A stretch of DNA of 64,000 nucleotides from Heterobasidion occidentale (lineage: Eukaryota > Basidiomycota > Agaricomycetes > Russulales > Bondarzewiaceae). Under the pieces are notes generated by a model. It worked only from the letters and a program-made list of their open reading frames with translations, searched no databases and was not told where the DNA came from. Position numbers and translations under genes: made by a program. The stretch spans positions 744,001 to 808,000 of the forward strand of contig JBCAQO010000009.1 of assembly GCA_039111635.1 (NCBI GenBank), given 5' to 3'. Positions 1 through 11,225 of the stretch are shown here, piece by piece; position 1 is the first letter of the stretch; each line of letters opens with the position of its first letter.

Positions 1-753
1 CGAGCATATACGGGTCTCGGAAGTAAGATTCTTTTGAGTAACTTACCGATGGACGTGGGAGAGGCGGAGATAGAGGTGAGTAACAGCTGAATGTGAACGC
101 GCACGACGCGGAGTACTGATGATCCGTAGGATCTTTTCAAACGAACAGTAGGGCCAATGAAAGACTTGTTCATCGTCTACAACAGTCAGGCAAAGTCAAA
201 GGGGATGGCAATCGTTACTTTTCAGCGTCCGGGGGACGCGTCTGTTGCGCGAGCGAAATTCAACAATAAAGTCATTGACGGAAGTGAGCGCTGTTTCGTA
301 CTTCTTATATAGGCTTCACTGATGGAACGAAGGACATCGAATAAAAATTGAAATCATCGCAGACGTTGATGAAATACCATCTGCCCAACCATCCTCAACT
401 CCGCCAGCCCCACCAGCCCCACCATCCCTTTTGACCCGGCTCAATGTCAAAGCCACCCCCATTCCTACTGGTCCTGCTGCTAGGAAACCAGTAGCTGCCG
501 CCCAACAGACTCAAAAAACTGCACCGCCTACGTAAGTATGAACAGTGATACTTTTGATTACATTTGTCTCGTCCTTCAGTCACATATGATGACCGCTAGC
601 CAACCCAGGGCCCTCCAACCCAAACAGGAACCACTCACAGATTTTCCAACGGGTCCTCGGCGCCGACGTCAAAAGAAAGGCCCCAAACGCATCAAGAAAT
701 CTGTCGCGCAGCTGGATCAGGAAATGGAGGACTATCGGGCTGGCGTACTATGA
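1..753 (+). CDS. ALYREF/Yra1-type mRNA export adaptor, 3' part
   Basis: This gene runs in from the left edge. Exons 1-75, 130-283, 333-531 and 600-753 splice into one frame. The product has an RRM: RNP2-like ILLSNLPMD, then RNP1-like KGMAIVTF. A linker RIKIEII follows, then a proline/alanine-rich segment, and a C-terminal basic stretch (RRRRQKKGPKR) ends in LDQEMEDYRAGVL. The RRM followed by a C-terminal 'LDxEMExYRA' helix is the layout of ALYREF/Yra1/THO subunit 4. That factor couples transcription and splicing to mRNA export through the Mex67/NXF1 receptor in the nucleus. The N-terminal REF box lies outside the window. The last acceptor (tag at 597-599) was chosen because the nearer CAG at 577-579 puts a stop in frame. 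Family assignment is from motif recognition. Confidence 0.88.
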
Positions 754-1415
754 CCACGCTCGCGGCTGATGCATGACTTTTTCCTTGGCTAGAGTAGTAA
801 CACATCTAGGGGCATTCTGTACTGGGCACGTATGGTATATACCATAATTCGAGTCTATAAGCATTGAGAACGATCTTGGCACAGTTGTCGTTGGATATGT
901 GGCATCCTCGCAAGCCGGCAAATGAAAAGGACACATTAGCCAACCCTTAGCGATATCGATGGGTGACCGATAAATTCCAACATATTGTGGGCCGTGGCTT
1001 CCTTCACCAGCCGAACAGACCTCACTCTCAGTAAAAACGGAATTCAAGTGATAGTCAAGCTCAGACAAAAAATTGGTTTTTTGTCATGTATCCGTCAAGA
1101 AAGTGGCGCAAAAAGTCGTGCACAAGTCATAAACTGCCAAAATTGGACACAACTTTCACACGACTTCTGCACTGCTTTCATGACGGATACATGACAAAAT
1201 ACTAATTTTTGACTGGGCATGACGTTCACTTGAATTTCCGTTTTTACTGAGCCTCACTGCAGAGTGCGGAGACAACGGTGGACAGCTTACCAGGATACCC
1301 AGCAGTATTCGCGGAGTTTAAGTTGTGGGCTTCATACGTAATACTCCTGACTCACTGTAAGTTAACTCAGGCCATCTTCCTTGGAATCTGAAGCTACCTT
1401 CTGAAGCCTCTCATC
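754..1415. other. Intergenic region carrying a MITE
   Basis: About 660 nt separate the export-factor stop from the 6-phosphofructo-2-kinase start. Apart from the inverted-repeat element at 1027-1251 I see nothing convincing. Open frames here have no protein-like features. Confidence 0.7.
1027..1251. mobile_element. Snap-back MITE with 7-bp target duplication
   Basis: The ends are inverted copies: CTCAGTAAAAACGG at 1027 and its complement ending at 1251. Similarity continues inward with few mismatches for about 100 nt per arm, including TTTTGTCATGTATCCGTCA, so the element can fold into one long hairpin with a short loop near 1125-1165. CCTCACT flanks it on both sides (1020-1026 and 1252-1258), as expected for a target-site duplication. 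It is about 225 bp, has no coding capacity and lies 164 nt upstream of the kinase start. The transposon superfamily is not clear from a 7-bp duplication. Confidence 0.85.
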
Positions 1416-3384
1416 ATGGTTGCACCGCTGTACACCACAGCATCGGGCCTCTTATTCCATGCTGGCAAAATCCTTGTCATCACGGTGGGGTTGCCTGCTC
1501 GGGGAAAGACTCACATCTCGAGAGCCTTGGAACGCTATCTTCGCTGGGCTGGAGTCAAGACCCAAGTTATATCTTTAGGGGATTACCGCAGGAAGACCAT
1601 CGGAGGCGCGCAGAAGCTGCCGCCTGACTACTTCACTCTCGGTTCGTATTCTGATCGATGGGATGATCTGTTATCAGTCTCAGTTTGTTGTCACGCCGTC
1701 AGGAGAGAAGAGCCCAGAGACGGTAGCGCTGAGGGAGCGGGTGCAGACGGGTTGTGAGCAGATGATCTGGGAGTTCTTCAATGGTGGAGGCCAGGTGGTG
1801 ATATACGACGCCAACAACGGGACGCGGGCACAACGACAACGGCTGGCGGAGAAGTTCGATAAGGATGGAATCCATGTTGTTATGTTAGGTAGCATTGCTA
1901 TTCATTATGTTGGTATACCCGAAGCTGACACATCCCACGTACAGAGTCCATGTGTGATGATAATACGATCATTGAGCGTAACATCCGAAGCGTCAAAATC
2001 TCTTCTCCGGATGTGCGTGGACAGCTCCCATGAGTTAACTACATTGGCTTAGATCTTCTCCAGTACAAAGGTTGGGATCCAGACAAGGCGGTCAAAGACT
2101 ATTATGGACGCATCAGAGATCACGAAGAACATTATGAGACAGTCGAAGAACTCACATGGCCTTTCATCCGGATCATCAATGTAAGTACTCTACAAGAACC
2201 GGCTAGTGGTGCGGAAGAAGGCCGACGTCTTATGCTGTTCGTAGGTTGGTGAGAAGATAATGGTCAATGTGAGCGTTTGGTAGCGGGAATCCCTTTCATC
2301 ATCGGACGATCTAATTCCATTATTAGAACATTCGAGGGTACCTCCAAGTTCGTCTCCATCGCCTGATCATTATGGCATCCCTCTCATGAGAAGATTTCTT
2401 CAGTCCAGAATAGTATTCTTCCTGATGAACATCCATAACAAATACCGAACCATCTATTTCGCACGAGTGAGTTCCAACTCGGTATTTGTCACGATAGCAC
2501 TGAACCATCCATTTAGTCGGGACATTCCCTCATTGAGCATTCTTACAAGGCGGATGCAGACCTGTCACCAGCTGGATGGGAATACGCAGAACGTTTGAAG
2601 GATTTCGTTCTCGACCGCCGAGCAAAGTCACTAGAGCAGAGGGGTATTAATCCGAAGGATAGCCGTCTCGTAGTATGTCCCGTGGTTTCATGTCCCCGAA
2701 TTTGGTTCTCGAACACCGCCCATTGTAGATCTGGACCTCCGCTCGACGCCGCGCGCATCACACCGCATGGCCTTTCCTTGCCGCCGCGGAACGTAAAGGA
2801 CCCGGCGGCGCCCAGCTCAATGTCAAAGTGATCGAAAAGCCGCAGATGTCTGAAATCAATCCCGGCGTCTGGGATGGGCTGACACCCGATCAGGCGCGGA
2901 AATATTATCCCGAGGAGTGGGAGCGCTTCTCCAAGGATCCATATGCGTTTAGAGCACCGCGTGCTGAGAGCTATCATGACCTTAGCGGTGAGTTGACCTT
3001 CATATAGCCTCATCTGTCGGGCAAGGGCGCTGACAGCTAGTTCTCCCAGTTCGACTGGAACCAACACTCATCGAACTTGAGCGTGAGCAGGAAGACCTCT
3101 TGATTATAGGACACGCATCCGTCATTCGCTGCCTCCTTGCCTATCTCATCGGCCTTCCGGCTTCAGAGATACCTGCCATAGAGATTGCTCGTGGCGACCT
3201 TCTGGAGGTCGTACCGGCCTCGTACGGCGTGCATAGCCAGGCATATCATTTCTGGGATGGACATGGCAGGAAGCACGGGAACGAGAATGTGGCGTCGACA
3301 AGCGGCAGCGAGAACAACTTCTACGAAAACTATGCCGAGGATACGCAAGGCAAGCGAAGAGTTGGGTATGAAGAGCAGAAGTGA
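1416..3384 (+). CDS. 6-phosphofructo-2-kinase with degenerate fructose-2,6-bisphosphatase domain
   Basis: Ten exons (1416-1641, 1703-1888, 1945-2012, 2064-2180, 2245-2268, 2327-2347, 2404-2466, 2517-2672, 2729-2987, 3050-3384) give 484 residues. The N-terminal kinase half shows the P-loop VGLPARGKTHISR (about residues 24-36), then VVIYDANNG and GWDPDKAVKDYY. The second half is phosphoglycerate-mutase-like: IYFAR, ARRRAHHTAWPF and LIIGHASVIRC. This enzyme family makes and breaks fructose-2,6-bisphosphate, the cytosolic activator of phosphofructokinase. The usual phosphatase motif RHGE(S) reads R-S-G-H-S across the exon 7/8 junction, so the phosphorylated histidine is absent and the protein is probably kinase-only, as known for yeast Pfk26. 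Two introns use the weaker donor GTTCGT. Confidence 0.95.
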
Positions 3385-3624
3385 AGAACTCAAGTTCCAG
3401 GGTATCTGTTACGACGCCGACGCTGTTGTATTCTATGTTTGTTGTAGACATGTGTAACGTTAATATCGTAACTCGACTCTCAGAGCTCTTTTTTACTGGC
3501 TAGTCGTACAGCAAGTTCGTTTCGTGCGCGATAGCAACGGCTCATAGTATACAGGGGACCTTGATTTCTGTCATCAGGGCAAAGCTGTCGGCGGCACGAG
3601 GCTTTTTCGATCAAGGATACATTA

Positions 3625-6041
3625 TTACACGTGATTGTGCACGGAGGACACTTGAACTTTGTCGCTTCCCTTTCGAAGTGAGTCGTGGTCTTTAGAGTCG
3701 TCATCCTCTCCGACGTCATGTGCGTTGCTCGGTTGCACCAACTCAAACTCGGACTCGTCAACCTCTTTGAACACCTTCGAGCTTCCTACGGAGGGGATCA
3801 GGAAGTTCAGAGAAAAATACACAAATGCAGAGACGCCAAAGCCAGTGAAGAAAGACATCTGGTAGATGCGAGTCGCGGCGAGAGGGACGTTTCGACCAGC
3901 TGGAGGATTGAATTGTTATTAATGTTTGAAATATCACGAATGGCATTCAGCGTCTTACTAGCTCCAGAAAATCCGACCACGTTGATCAGAATACCCGCAA
4001 TATATGCGACGTAGGCACTGTCGGCAAAGATCACTGCAAGCTTGACGGTGCAAGGCGCTCTGATCACTTACCGGAAGTTGACACCAGCAGTATACCAGTA
4101 CCAACCGTCTTCGCGACTGCTGTAAAGGTCAGATACACGGTAGTGTCCACGTCGAATGAGATAGTATTCCGTAATCTAGACATGATTGACGGATTAGCCG
4201 TTCTCACAAGTATGAAGGGTAGAAACGCACCATGACCCCAGCAATCGAGCTTAGGAATACAGAGTAGGCGGAAAGATACGACGCGAAGTTGTTGCTGCTT
4301 TTAAGCAAATTCCATGGCAGCATACATAGGCCAACAATCGCAGCGATGTATCCGCCACGACGGATGTTCTAATAAGAGACGATGAGTTAAAGCGTGGCGG
4401 CTGATACATGAACAAGAACCCATACGATGAAACGGGGAAATAAGGCAGTGAGATCACATCCAGCAGATATAGAATTGGCCGAGATATTTGTCCTGGCCGC
4501 TGTATCAGCACCGTGCACCCAAGGGTTGGCGAAAAACATCTCCATTTACCCTAGCTGAGCGATTATAAAGGCTGCAGCGATGAACCAAACCTATTGCGTG
4601 GATCAAAATTGAGTTTGATAGCGTATACATATTAAACAGTGCCTTACACCAAATCGAGTTGCGTGTGATGGGCTGCCATCCAAAAACCTATCGAGTAAAT
4701 CGATCGGAGACCAAATGGTTTCTCCGTAAATGACCTGAGAAGAGGAGCTGACAATGATCCCTATGAAGCTGACGAGCGAGAATGTCAAAGGGATCGAGAT
4801 AAACTGAGGGAGGCCAGCGGCGGACGGGTATTTGGCACGTGAGGCAAAGTCAGGTGCATTCCTATCATGCCACTGAGTCAGAATTCAGCGGGAAAAGAGG
4901 GCTTAAATGCTACAGACGTGACCAGAGTTGCCATATTGCTGATGCAAGACATAAGGCTGCTGACCATAGCCCACCCAAGATCACTGCCGTGAATAGTCGA
5001 GGGCTGGTGGATGATGGGCCCTACTCCTTTAGCTCGAATGATGCACCAAATAAAGAAGGTGATCCCAGCAGTGGGCGCTACGATTGCCTTGAGTGTGAAC
5101 AAATGACGGCTGGTCCGAGGATCACAGCAGGAATGTGTTAGTGGCAAGCTTAAATTGATTCGTAAGATGGATCACATTTTGTCAAGGGGAAACCAGATCG
5201 CAGGCAGCGAGATGAGCCAGAAAAGGAAGAAGCACATAAAATCCCGGGTGTTCGTGCCGGAGGACGCGGGCATCGAGTTGTCTGCATGAAGTCAGCGTGC
5301 AGCGCTTCTTGGATAGAGTCAAAAAAACGTACGGATGTTCTGAACACTAGGCCATATCGTGCGCAGCATCACCTTCATGCAAGTGCCACCGATGCTGGCC
5401 TGAACACCATACCAGATGCTACCAGAAGATTGGCGGTTGGAGCGGTAACAGATACACGATGCAACTCACCAGGCCATGACTGCTCTATTGAAAACACACC
5501 ACATGCTGCCCCAGATTCCGAAGCTCGTCCTAGCAACCACGGGAAAGGTGACGTGAAAAACAGCGCCCGGCCGTGCGTTCGCCACAAGGAAGGGAGCTAC
5601 AAAGCCGTATCCGATCCAGACACAAATCCATGCTTGCCACCAGGAAAGGCCGAGGTCGATCATCGAAGAAACAATCATCCATCTATAGAAACCGAACATG
5701 TCAGATGATAGATCGACAAGAGCATTAATTGCCGCAGACGTGTTGACATTGAAGCTGTCCGCAATCCAGCTAGTTACGACGACGTCAAGATATGTATTAC
5801 GCGGACACGAGTCTGAAGGAAGACCAACAACGCGATGAAATTCGATGTCTTCCACGTTTGTTTATCTGGCTGTACCGGAAGCAGATCCTCGCTCTATGAA
5901 GGCATTGAATTGTCGTCCTCCTTGACTGATGCATGTGACAAAAACTCTCACCGTTAGAAATGACTGAGACCATGAGGACTGGTCACCCTCGCGAGGCACC
6001 TCGACTTGCTTGACGAGCTTTTTGACGAACGCCCTGGACAT
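3625..6041 (-). CDS. NCS1-family nucleobase permease (uracil/allantoin type)
   Basis: About a dozen short exons join without a frame break. The start is [12 protein letters not shown] at 6041; exon 1 is 5952-6041. Family signatures in order: [100 protein letters not shown]; a hydrophilic stretch ending [13 protein letters not shown]; and a cytoplasmic tail after [12 protein letters not shown]. Spacing and order fit 12-TM Fur4/Dal4-type plasma-membrane symporters for uracil, allantoin, uridine or related compounds. The exact substrate cannot be read from sequence. The acidic, serine- and lysine-bearing tail resembles tails through which such permeases are ubiquitinated and endocytosed (inference). 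Confidence 0.92.
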
Positions 6042-6674
6042 GGCGGTAAGCAGACAAAGAACAAAGACGCTCGTGGTGTCAACACTGGAGGCTCCATGAT
6101 AAGTAGTACGGCAGTCACAGCAGGTCGATAGGCTGGCGGACCGCTCGACATCAGCGATAAGATAGCTAAAATATGCTTACGCAACCGCCTATCTTTGCAA
6201 TGGAAGCCGTTGAATGATTGGTAGATCGGAAAGCATGACGAGAAACGGAAGAACGACTAAGTGTCACATTCGGTGTGGATGCAGGTGCTAGCGAGATACA
6301 CATGCGGTGGAGTACTAGTCCAATAACAGGCCTATGTGGAATGTGAGGACATAGCACGAGGAAACAGGTGGGAGCAATGCAGCGGTAGGAGGGGGAGATT
6401 CGGATTCGGGGAGGAAGACAGACAAGGTTAGATACAATTATAAACAGTGAATGGTATGCAGAGATGCAGACGATGATGAAGGTGGTGTGCGGCGTGGTTC
6501 CATTGATCAGGGAAGCGCGTGGTGAACAGTAGATGAGGTTATGTGCAGAGGCCTTCTGGGCATGGCGAGATGGAATTGGTAAGGGTTAGGAAAAGAGATG
6601 AGAAATAAAAGTGTGGCACGTAAGATGTCTTGGTATCATCGAATTAGTCTTGTAGTGCGTGGAAAATCGTATAA
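6042..6674. other. Intergenic, no feature seen
   Basis: This stretch separates two minus-strand genes and should hold the promoter of the permease and the 3' end of the KEN-box gene. I see no coding frame, repeat or RNA. Confidence 0.6.
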
Positions 6675-7567
6675 TCAGGTCGGCTTGAATTCGATGTCGC
6701 CAAACATGTCGAAGCTACCAGCGCGAGACCTGGCAAAGCGTTTTGAAGAGGGGGAGGGAGAACTAAAAGTGAAATTGGCGTAGATGCTTCTCCGTTCTGG
6801 AGTTGTCATGACCTGAGGAGCTTTGGACGAAGACTTTTTAGGCGAGACGGTAGCGGCGCAAGGTTTTGTGCGCAACGACGTAGCCTCAACAATCTTGTCG
6901 TCAGACTGAAAGGAAACAATCAGACACGCTGGCGACGACAAACAACGTTAGTACTTACCTTGACGGCCGATACTCCCGATGTATCAGACAGAGCCACTTC
7001 GTCGTAGGCTTTCGATACATCCGCCAAGGGCGAGACGGTAAGGTCGTAGCATTTCGCGTCTATACTCGCCTGATTGACCGTCTCTCCTTCTACATCAGCC
7101 TTCTGTTCTTCGACAGCCTCGACCTCCTCCTCTTCGTCGACCTTGGGCATCTCTGCCACTTTACGCTTCGAGCTGGTCGCTGATGCAGTCTTCCTGGAAG
7201 AAGACTTGCCATCTTTCCTGCTCGAGATCGACTTCGTCTTAGCAGACGAGACCTTGCGCTTCTTCGCCTCCGGTTTAGATTCTAGGTCACAGGACTCCTT
7301 CTGTTTTTTTGAAGTCGGGGGGACAAAAAGCTTAGTGGCGAGGACGCTGTTCTTGCGCTTCTTCGTCTGCGCGTCCGATGCATAAGTGGTGCGAAGGCCA
7401 GTCACAGGATGCAAGTTCTCCTTCTCGGATGTGGTGAGGGATGTGGGAACGACATTGGTGGATGGAGTTTCAGCGGGAGAAAGAACGTCTACGGATGCTT
7501 TCCTAGGCTTAATAGAGGGCTCTGAGGGCTCGTCTCTGAAAACGGTGAAGCTGCGAGTGACAGCCAT
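6675..7567 (-). CDS. Lysine-rich nuclear protein with KEN box, family unknown
   Basis: Two exons (6959-7567 and 6675-6905) give 279 residues, starting MAVTRSFTVFRDEP. An open frame extends upstream without a better ATG. The protein is largely disordered and charged. It has a perfect KEN-box context, SEKENLHPVTG, near residue 48; several basic clusters that could be nuclear localisation signals (TKKRKN, EAKKRKVSS, SSKRKV); an acidic stretch DEEEEVEAVEEQ; and a serine-rich C-terminus with RSIYANFTFSSP followed by basic residues and FDMFGDIEF. KEN boxes mark proteins for anaphase-promoting-complex degradation. Together these suggest a cell-cycle-regulated nuclear protein (securin-, sororin- or Nrm1-like in style), but I cannot place it in a family. 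Confidence 0.75.
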
Positions 7568-9131
7568 TGCGGTGTTCGGGGTAGTTCGTGAAAAGAAGTA
7601 GAGGAAGAATACTTGTAGAAGAGTAAGGTGAAGATAGATGGACTGAAAAAGATGGATGATGTGCGAGGACCCGACGATGCGACCGTCAAGGACGTATCTC
7701 GAGATGGGATGGCTGTGGGACACGACAAGGACGCGAGGTCTTCAAGTAAGTTACTTAAACCAACTCGTGGCCTTTGGAACTCCGCACGCCCTGATCATTA
7801 TGTCAGCGCCCACGGAGACGCAACGCGACGCGAATGGCGCGTCGGCATCACGTGAGTGAATGAGTCATGTCCAGTGCCACTACTCGTGGGAACTTCGTGT
7901 TCTGACATTTCTTCAACCTGCCGGCCTCGAAATTTTTAATTTACGCCTGGGAGTAGCTAGGCGATTTCGCGAGCCAGTTCTCGCCCTCTCCGGGTTTTTC
8001 AGTGACTCCCTGTCGTTGACTCCAATGTATGAAATCGTATAATCTTCCAGAATGTGGGTGCAAAACAACATGGCTTCCTATGTAACTTAGGATGTGCAGG
8101 GTTTGTCACTCAAACGTACGCCGATGATGTCTCATATGAAGGCTTCGATTGGTCTTGACAGTGTCCTCTTCTGAGTAGGACATGTCGAGACGTGATTTGT
8201 GAGCAGCCTTCCTTCTTTATCATATGGAGGGCATCTGACTGTCAGCCTTTTTCAGCGATGTGCTACTCTGCCGGAGTGCCGCTTAGTGCCGCCTGCTACC
8301 GCAGGTGGCCAGGATTTCCCCACCGCGGTCGCAACGGTCTAGAGCGAGCCATGACGCGATCTGGGATCTTATCCCGGCATTGCGAGCTCCGTTGACAGTA
8401 CATATCCGCAGTGCTCTATCCCCTATTTATTTTTTAACTCAGATTTGTGGTCAGAAATCTTGAGCCATCGAGGCATGGAACATCTATTCGTAGATTTCTA
8501 TTCATGGAACATCGTTGCGCAGAAGCTTACTCGGGACACAATCTCGAAGAATTGTGCTCAGCACGCTGAGCGCCTCAAGCGGCTGGCAAGTGGTGACCCC
8601 CAAGCGTTAAGCTTCGACTTCGGCGCCGCCGGTTCTCGATCCCTTCCCAGTATGGTAAGTGATCTCCATGTTCCGACACTCAGTGCCTGCGACTTAATGG
8701 ATTCGGAACACCCGCGTCGGATGCAACCATCCTCTGGGTTCACGCTGCGATCTCAGGATCCTACCCGAACGCAATAACACCAGATTCTATGCACAGTTAT
8801 TGCCTATTACCAACTCATCCATTCTCGGCATCGAAAATCGCGAAGCCGAGCACCTCCTAGTGAATCAGAGCGGGTGCGGATGCGGAAGCCTGACAAGTCA
8901 ATCCAATGGGTCTACAGGCGCCAACACTGCGTTCGATCGGGCTCGCAGGATAGTGGGCGACATATCACTTTTGGTATCTCAAAACGTGTTGGACTCATGT
9001 TATACACGCCGTAACGGACCCATCATCACGTTCATTCGACGTAAAAGTCGCTGCCTCCTTTCTGTTTTTCCTTCGTCCTCTCGACCCCTTGGGATCCTCC
9101 GCCACCTTCCTCCACGTCAACTATCTCCCCT
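7568..9131. other. 1.56-kb divergent intergenic region
   Basis: This long spacer lies between the divergent KEN-box and kinase genes and should contain both promoters. It has short open frames (for example 8445-8777) that look neither conserved nor spliced. A pyrimidine-rich tract directly precedes the kinase start at 9055-9131, typical of fungal 5' leaders. Confidence 0.55.
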
Positions 9132-11225
9132 ATGGCGACGAACACACCACCCCGTCCCCCCGCACTTGGGTCCTTCATCGATAACGGCTCGCTCGAGCTC
9201 ATCTCCGTTCTTGGCTACGGTGGCTATGGAATCGTCTACCGTGCACTCGACACGACTTCCGGCGCTGAACAACGTACTTACGCTGTCAAATGCCTCTTCC
9301 ACTCACAGTCCCGCTCCCACCGTCAAAGGCGCCTTCAGATGCAAGAGATTGCTCTTCACCAACTCGCCTCTGCCCATCCTCACGTCGTCAGCCTCCATCG
9401 AGTCATCGAGGAGGATGGATGTACCTTCATCGTGATGGACTACTGCCCTGATGGCGACCTGTTTGCGCAGATCCTGCATAAGCGTCGATACCTTGGCCAC
9501 GATGGCCTTATCAAGCACGTTTTTCTGCAGATTCTGGATGCCGTTGAATATTGTCACTCGCTTGGCATTTACCATCGCGATTTGAAGCCAGAGAATGTCC
9601 TCTGCTTTAACGGTGGTTTACGCCTGGCTATCACCGACTTTGGTCTGGCCACGACAGAGAAAATCAGCGAGGAGTTCCGCACTGGCAGCGTGTATCACAT
9701 GAGTCCCGGTACGTCATTGACTTCTCTACTCTCCGTTATGACACTTATCTCGTTCTCAGAATGTCAGGGCGGTATATTCGCACCGTCTGGGACGTACTCA
9801 CCACCCTTCAATGACGTCTGGTCGCTTGGTATCATCCTTCTCAACCTCATCACCGGCAGAAATCCATGGAAATCTGCCTCCCCGTCTGATCCAACCTTCC
9901 ACGCTTACCTCCAGGAGCCAACGAACTTCCTTCCGAGCGTACTCCCCATTTCCGCCGAAGTGAATGAAATCCTCCTTCGCACCCTTGACGTAGACTGGCG
10001 CACCCGAATTACGATCGCTGAGTTGCGATTCGCTATCAAGGGCGTCAACAGCTTCTACGCGGAAGACGCTGTGTTTGAGGGGAGTATGGCACGGTGCTCT
10101 TGGGAAGTTGGCATCGATATCACGGGCAGCTCGACTCCTGAAGACGAACCCGCCGAACTGCCGAAGAAGGAGCTCAAGTCGGTGTGGAGTCAGGAGTCTG
10201 GGTCGCAGATGGTCTTTGCTGCCCATTCGGAGACCGATAAGTCGTGGGCGGAGGAGCCTTCGTCGGCTACATGGGGTGCAGATTCTGCTCTGCGTTCGCG
10301 TTCTCCATCCCCCTCCCCTCCCGAGCTCTCGACGAGCTACGAAATTTACGACGACCGGCGGACCCCCTCATCGTCCTCTTCCATGTACTCACCAGCGCTC
10401 TCAGAGCCATCGCTTACTAACCGCTACGGTGATAGCGTCAGTTACAACGATCCCTCTGGCGCCTTCCAATCGCGCGTCGTCGCCGTTGACTCGTCGACGC
10501 AAGCGTACGAGCGAAGCGTCTTCATGCGCTCTGCCGATTCATCGGCAATGCATACTGCGCTCGAAAGCCTCGGGCCCGGCTCATCCCCTATATTTGTCTC
10601 CGTGTCCAAACCATCTTATACCGACACCTGCCCTTCCGCTATTGACGTTGGGATGAGCTCTATGGGTGACTACGAGCAGGTCCACGACTCGATGAGCTGG
10701 ACACAGGCTTCGTACGAGGTCCCTCCTCGATCCGATGCTCTGGAGCTCGTCGCTCCCACTCAGCAAGCGACGGAAAACCACGCACAGACGGAGGAGACAG
10801 GCTGGCGAGATTTCTGCTCGTCACCGGTGCTTCCCTCGCAGCCGCAGGGCTCTCTCGCAGTCTCTTATCCCATGGTTTCCTTGGTGTCCAGTCCTGCGAC
10901 GACGACGACACACTATACGCCTACGCAGGTTTCGACGCTGCGCGAGCGATCGAAGCCTCGTTCCTCCAGCTTCTTCAATCCCATCAAACTCGCGTTCCCT
11001 CGGCAGGACCCTTCACCCCTTCGATCCTCACAGAAACCCACCACAAGCTTACCTCAACGAAACCCTTCGCCACTACCCCGACCTCGACATGATCACGAAG
11101 AAGGGACGGACAAGGAAGACGGAACGGTTGTGGACCACACTCGGAGGCGCCGACGACGCCCGCTGCGGACCGCTCGAGACTGGCTATTCTCGGGGCGCTT
11201 CTTCGCGGTCGCCGGGACGGCGTAG
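9132..11225 (+). CDS. Ran1/Pat1-Vhs1-type serine/threonine protein kinase
   Basis: The kinase domain fills the first ~330 residues: glycine loop LGYGGYGIVYRA, lysine in YAVKCL, HRD motif YHRDLKPENVL, DFG motif TDFGLATTEKISEEF, and an APE equivalent MSPEC once a 51-nt intron (about 9710-9760) is removed. DFGLATT...GSVYHMSPEC is the activation-loop pattern of the fungal Ran1/Pat1, Ksp1, Sks1 and Vhs1 group, which governs meiotic entry and nutrient signalling. The remaining ~350 residues are disordered and Ser/Pro/Thr-rich, ending in a basic RRRRRRPLRTARDWLF segment. The intron is a multiple of three with no stop, so the unspliced frame is open too. Spliced length is about 680 residues. The substrate is unknown. 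Confidence 0.9.
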   Translation: MATNTPPRPPALGSFIDNGSLELISVLGYGGYGIVYRALDTTSGAEQRTYAVKCLFHSQSRSHRQRRLQMQEIALHQLASAHPHVVSLHRVIEEDGCTFIVMDYCPDGDLFAQILHKRRYLGHDGLIKHVFLQILDAVEYCHSLGIYHRDLKPENVLCFNGGLRLAITDFGLATTEKISEEFRTGSVYHMSPGTSLTSLLSVMTLISFSECQGGIFAPSGTYSPPFNDVWSLGIILLNLITGRNPWKSASPSDPTFHAYLQEPTNFLPSVLPISAEVNEILLRTLDVDWRTRITIAELRFAIKGVNSFYAEDAVFEGSMARCSWEVGIDITGSSTPEDEPAELPKKELKSVWSQESGSQMVFAAHSETDKSWAEEPSSATWGADSALRSRSPSPSPPELSTSYEIYDDRRTPSSSSSMYSPALSEPSLTNRYGDSVSYNDPSGAFQSRVVAVDSSTQAYERSVFMRSADSSAMHTALESLGPGSSPIFVSVSKPSYTDTCPSAIDVGMSSMGDYEQVHDSMSWTQASYEVPPRSDALELVAPTQQATENHAQTEETGWRDFCSSPVLPSQPQGSLAVSYPMVSLVSSPATTTTHYTPTQVSTLRERSKPRSSSFFNPIKLAFPRQDPSPLRSSQKPTTSLPQRNPSPLPRPRHDHEEGTDKEDGTVVDHTRRRRRRPLRTARDWLFSGRFFAVAGTA

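Noticed and set aside
985..1194. 69-codon plus-strand frame
   Set aside because: It lies inside the inverted-repeat element and begins with TTG; the hairpin arms explain the sequence.
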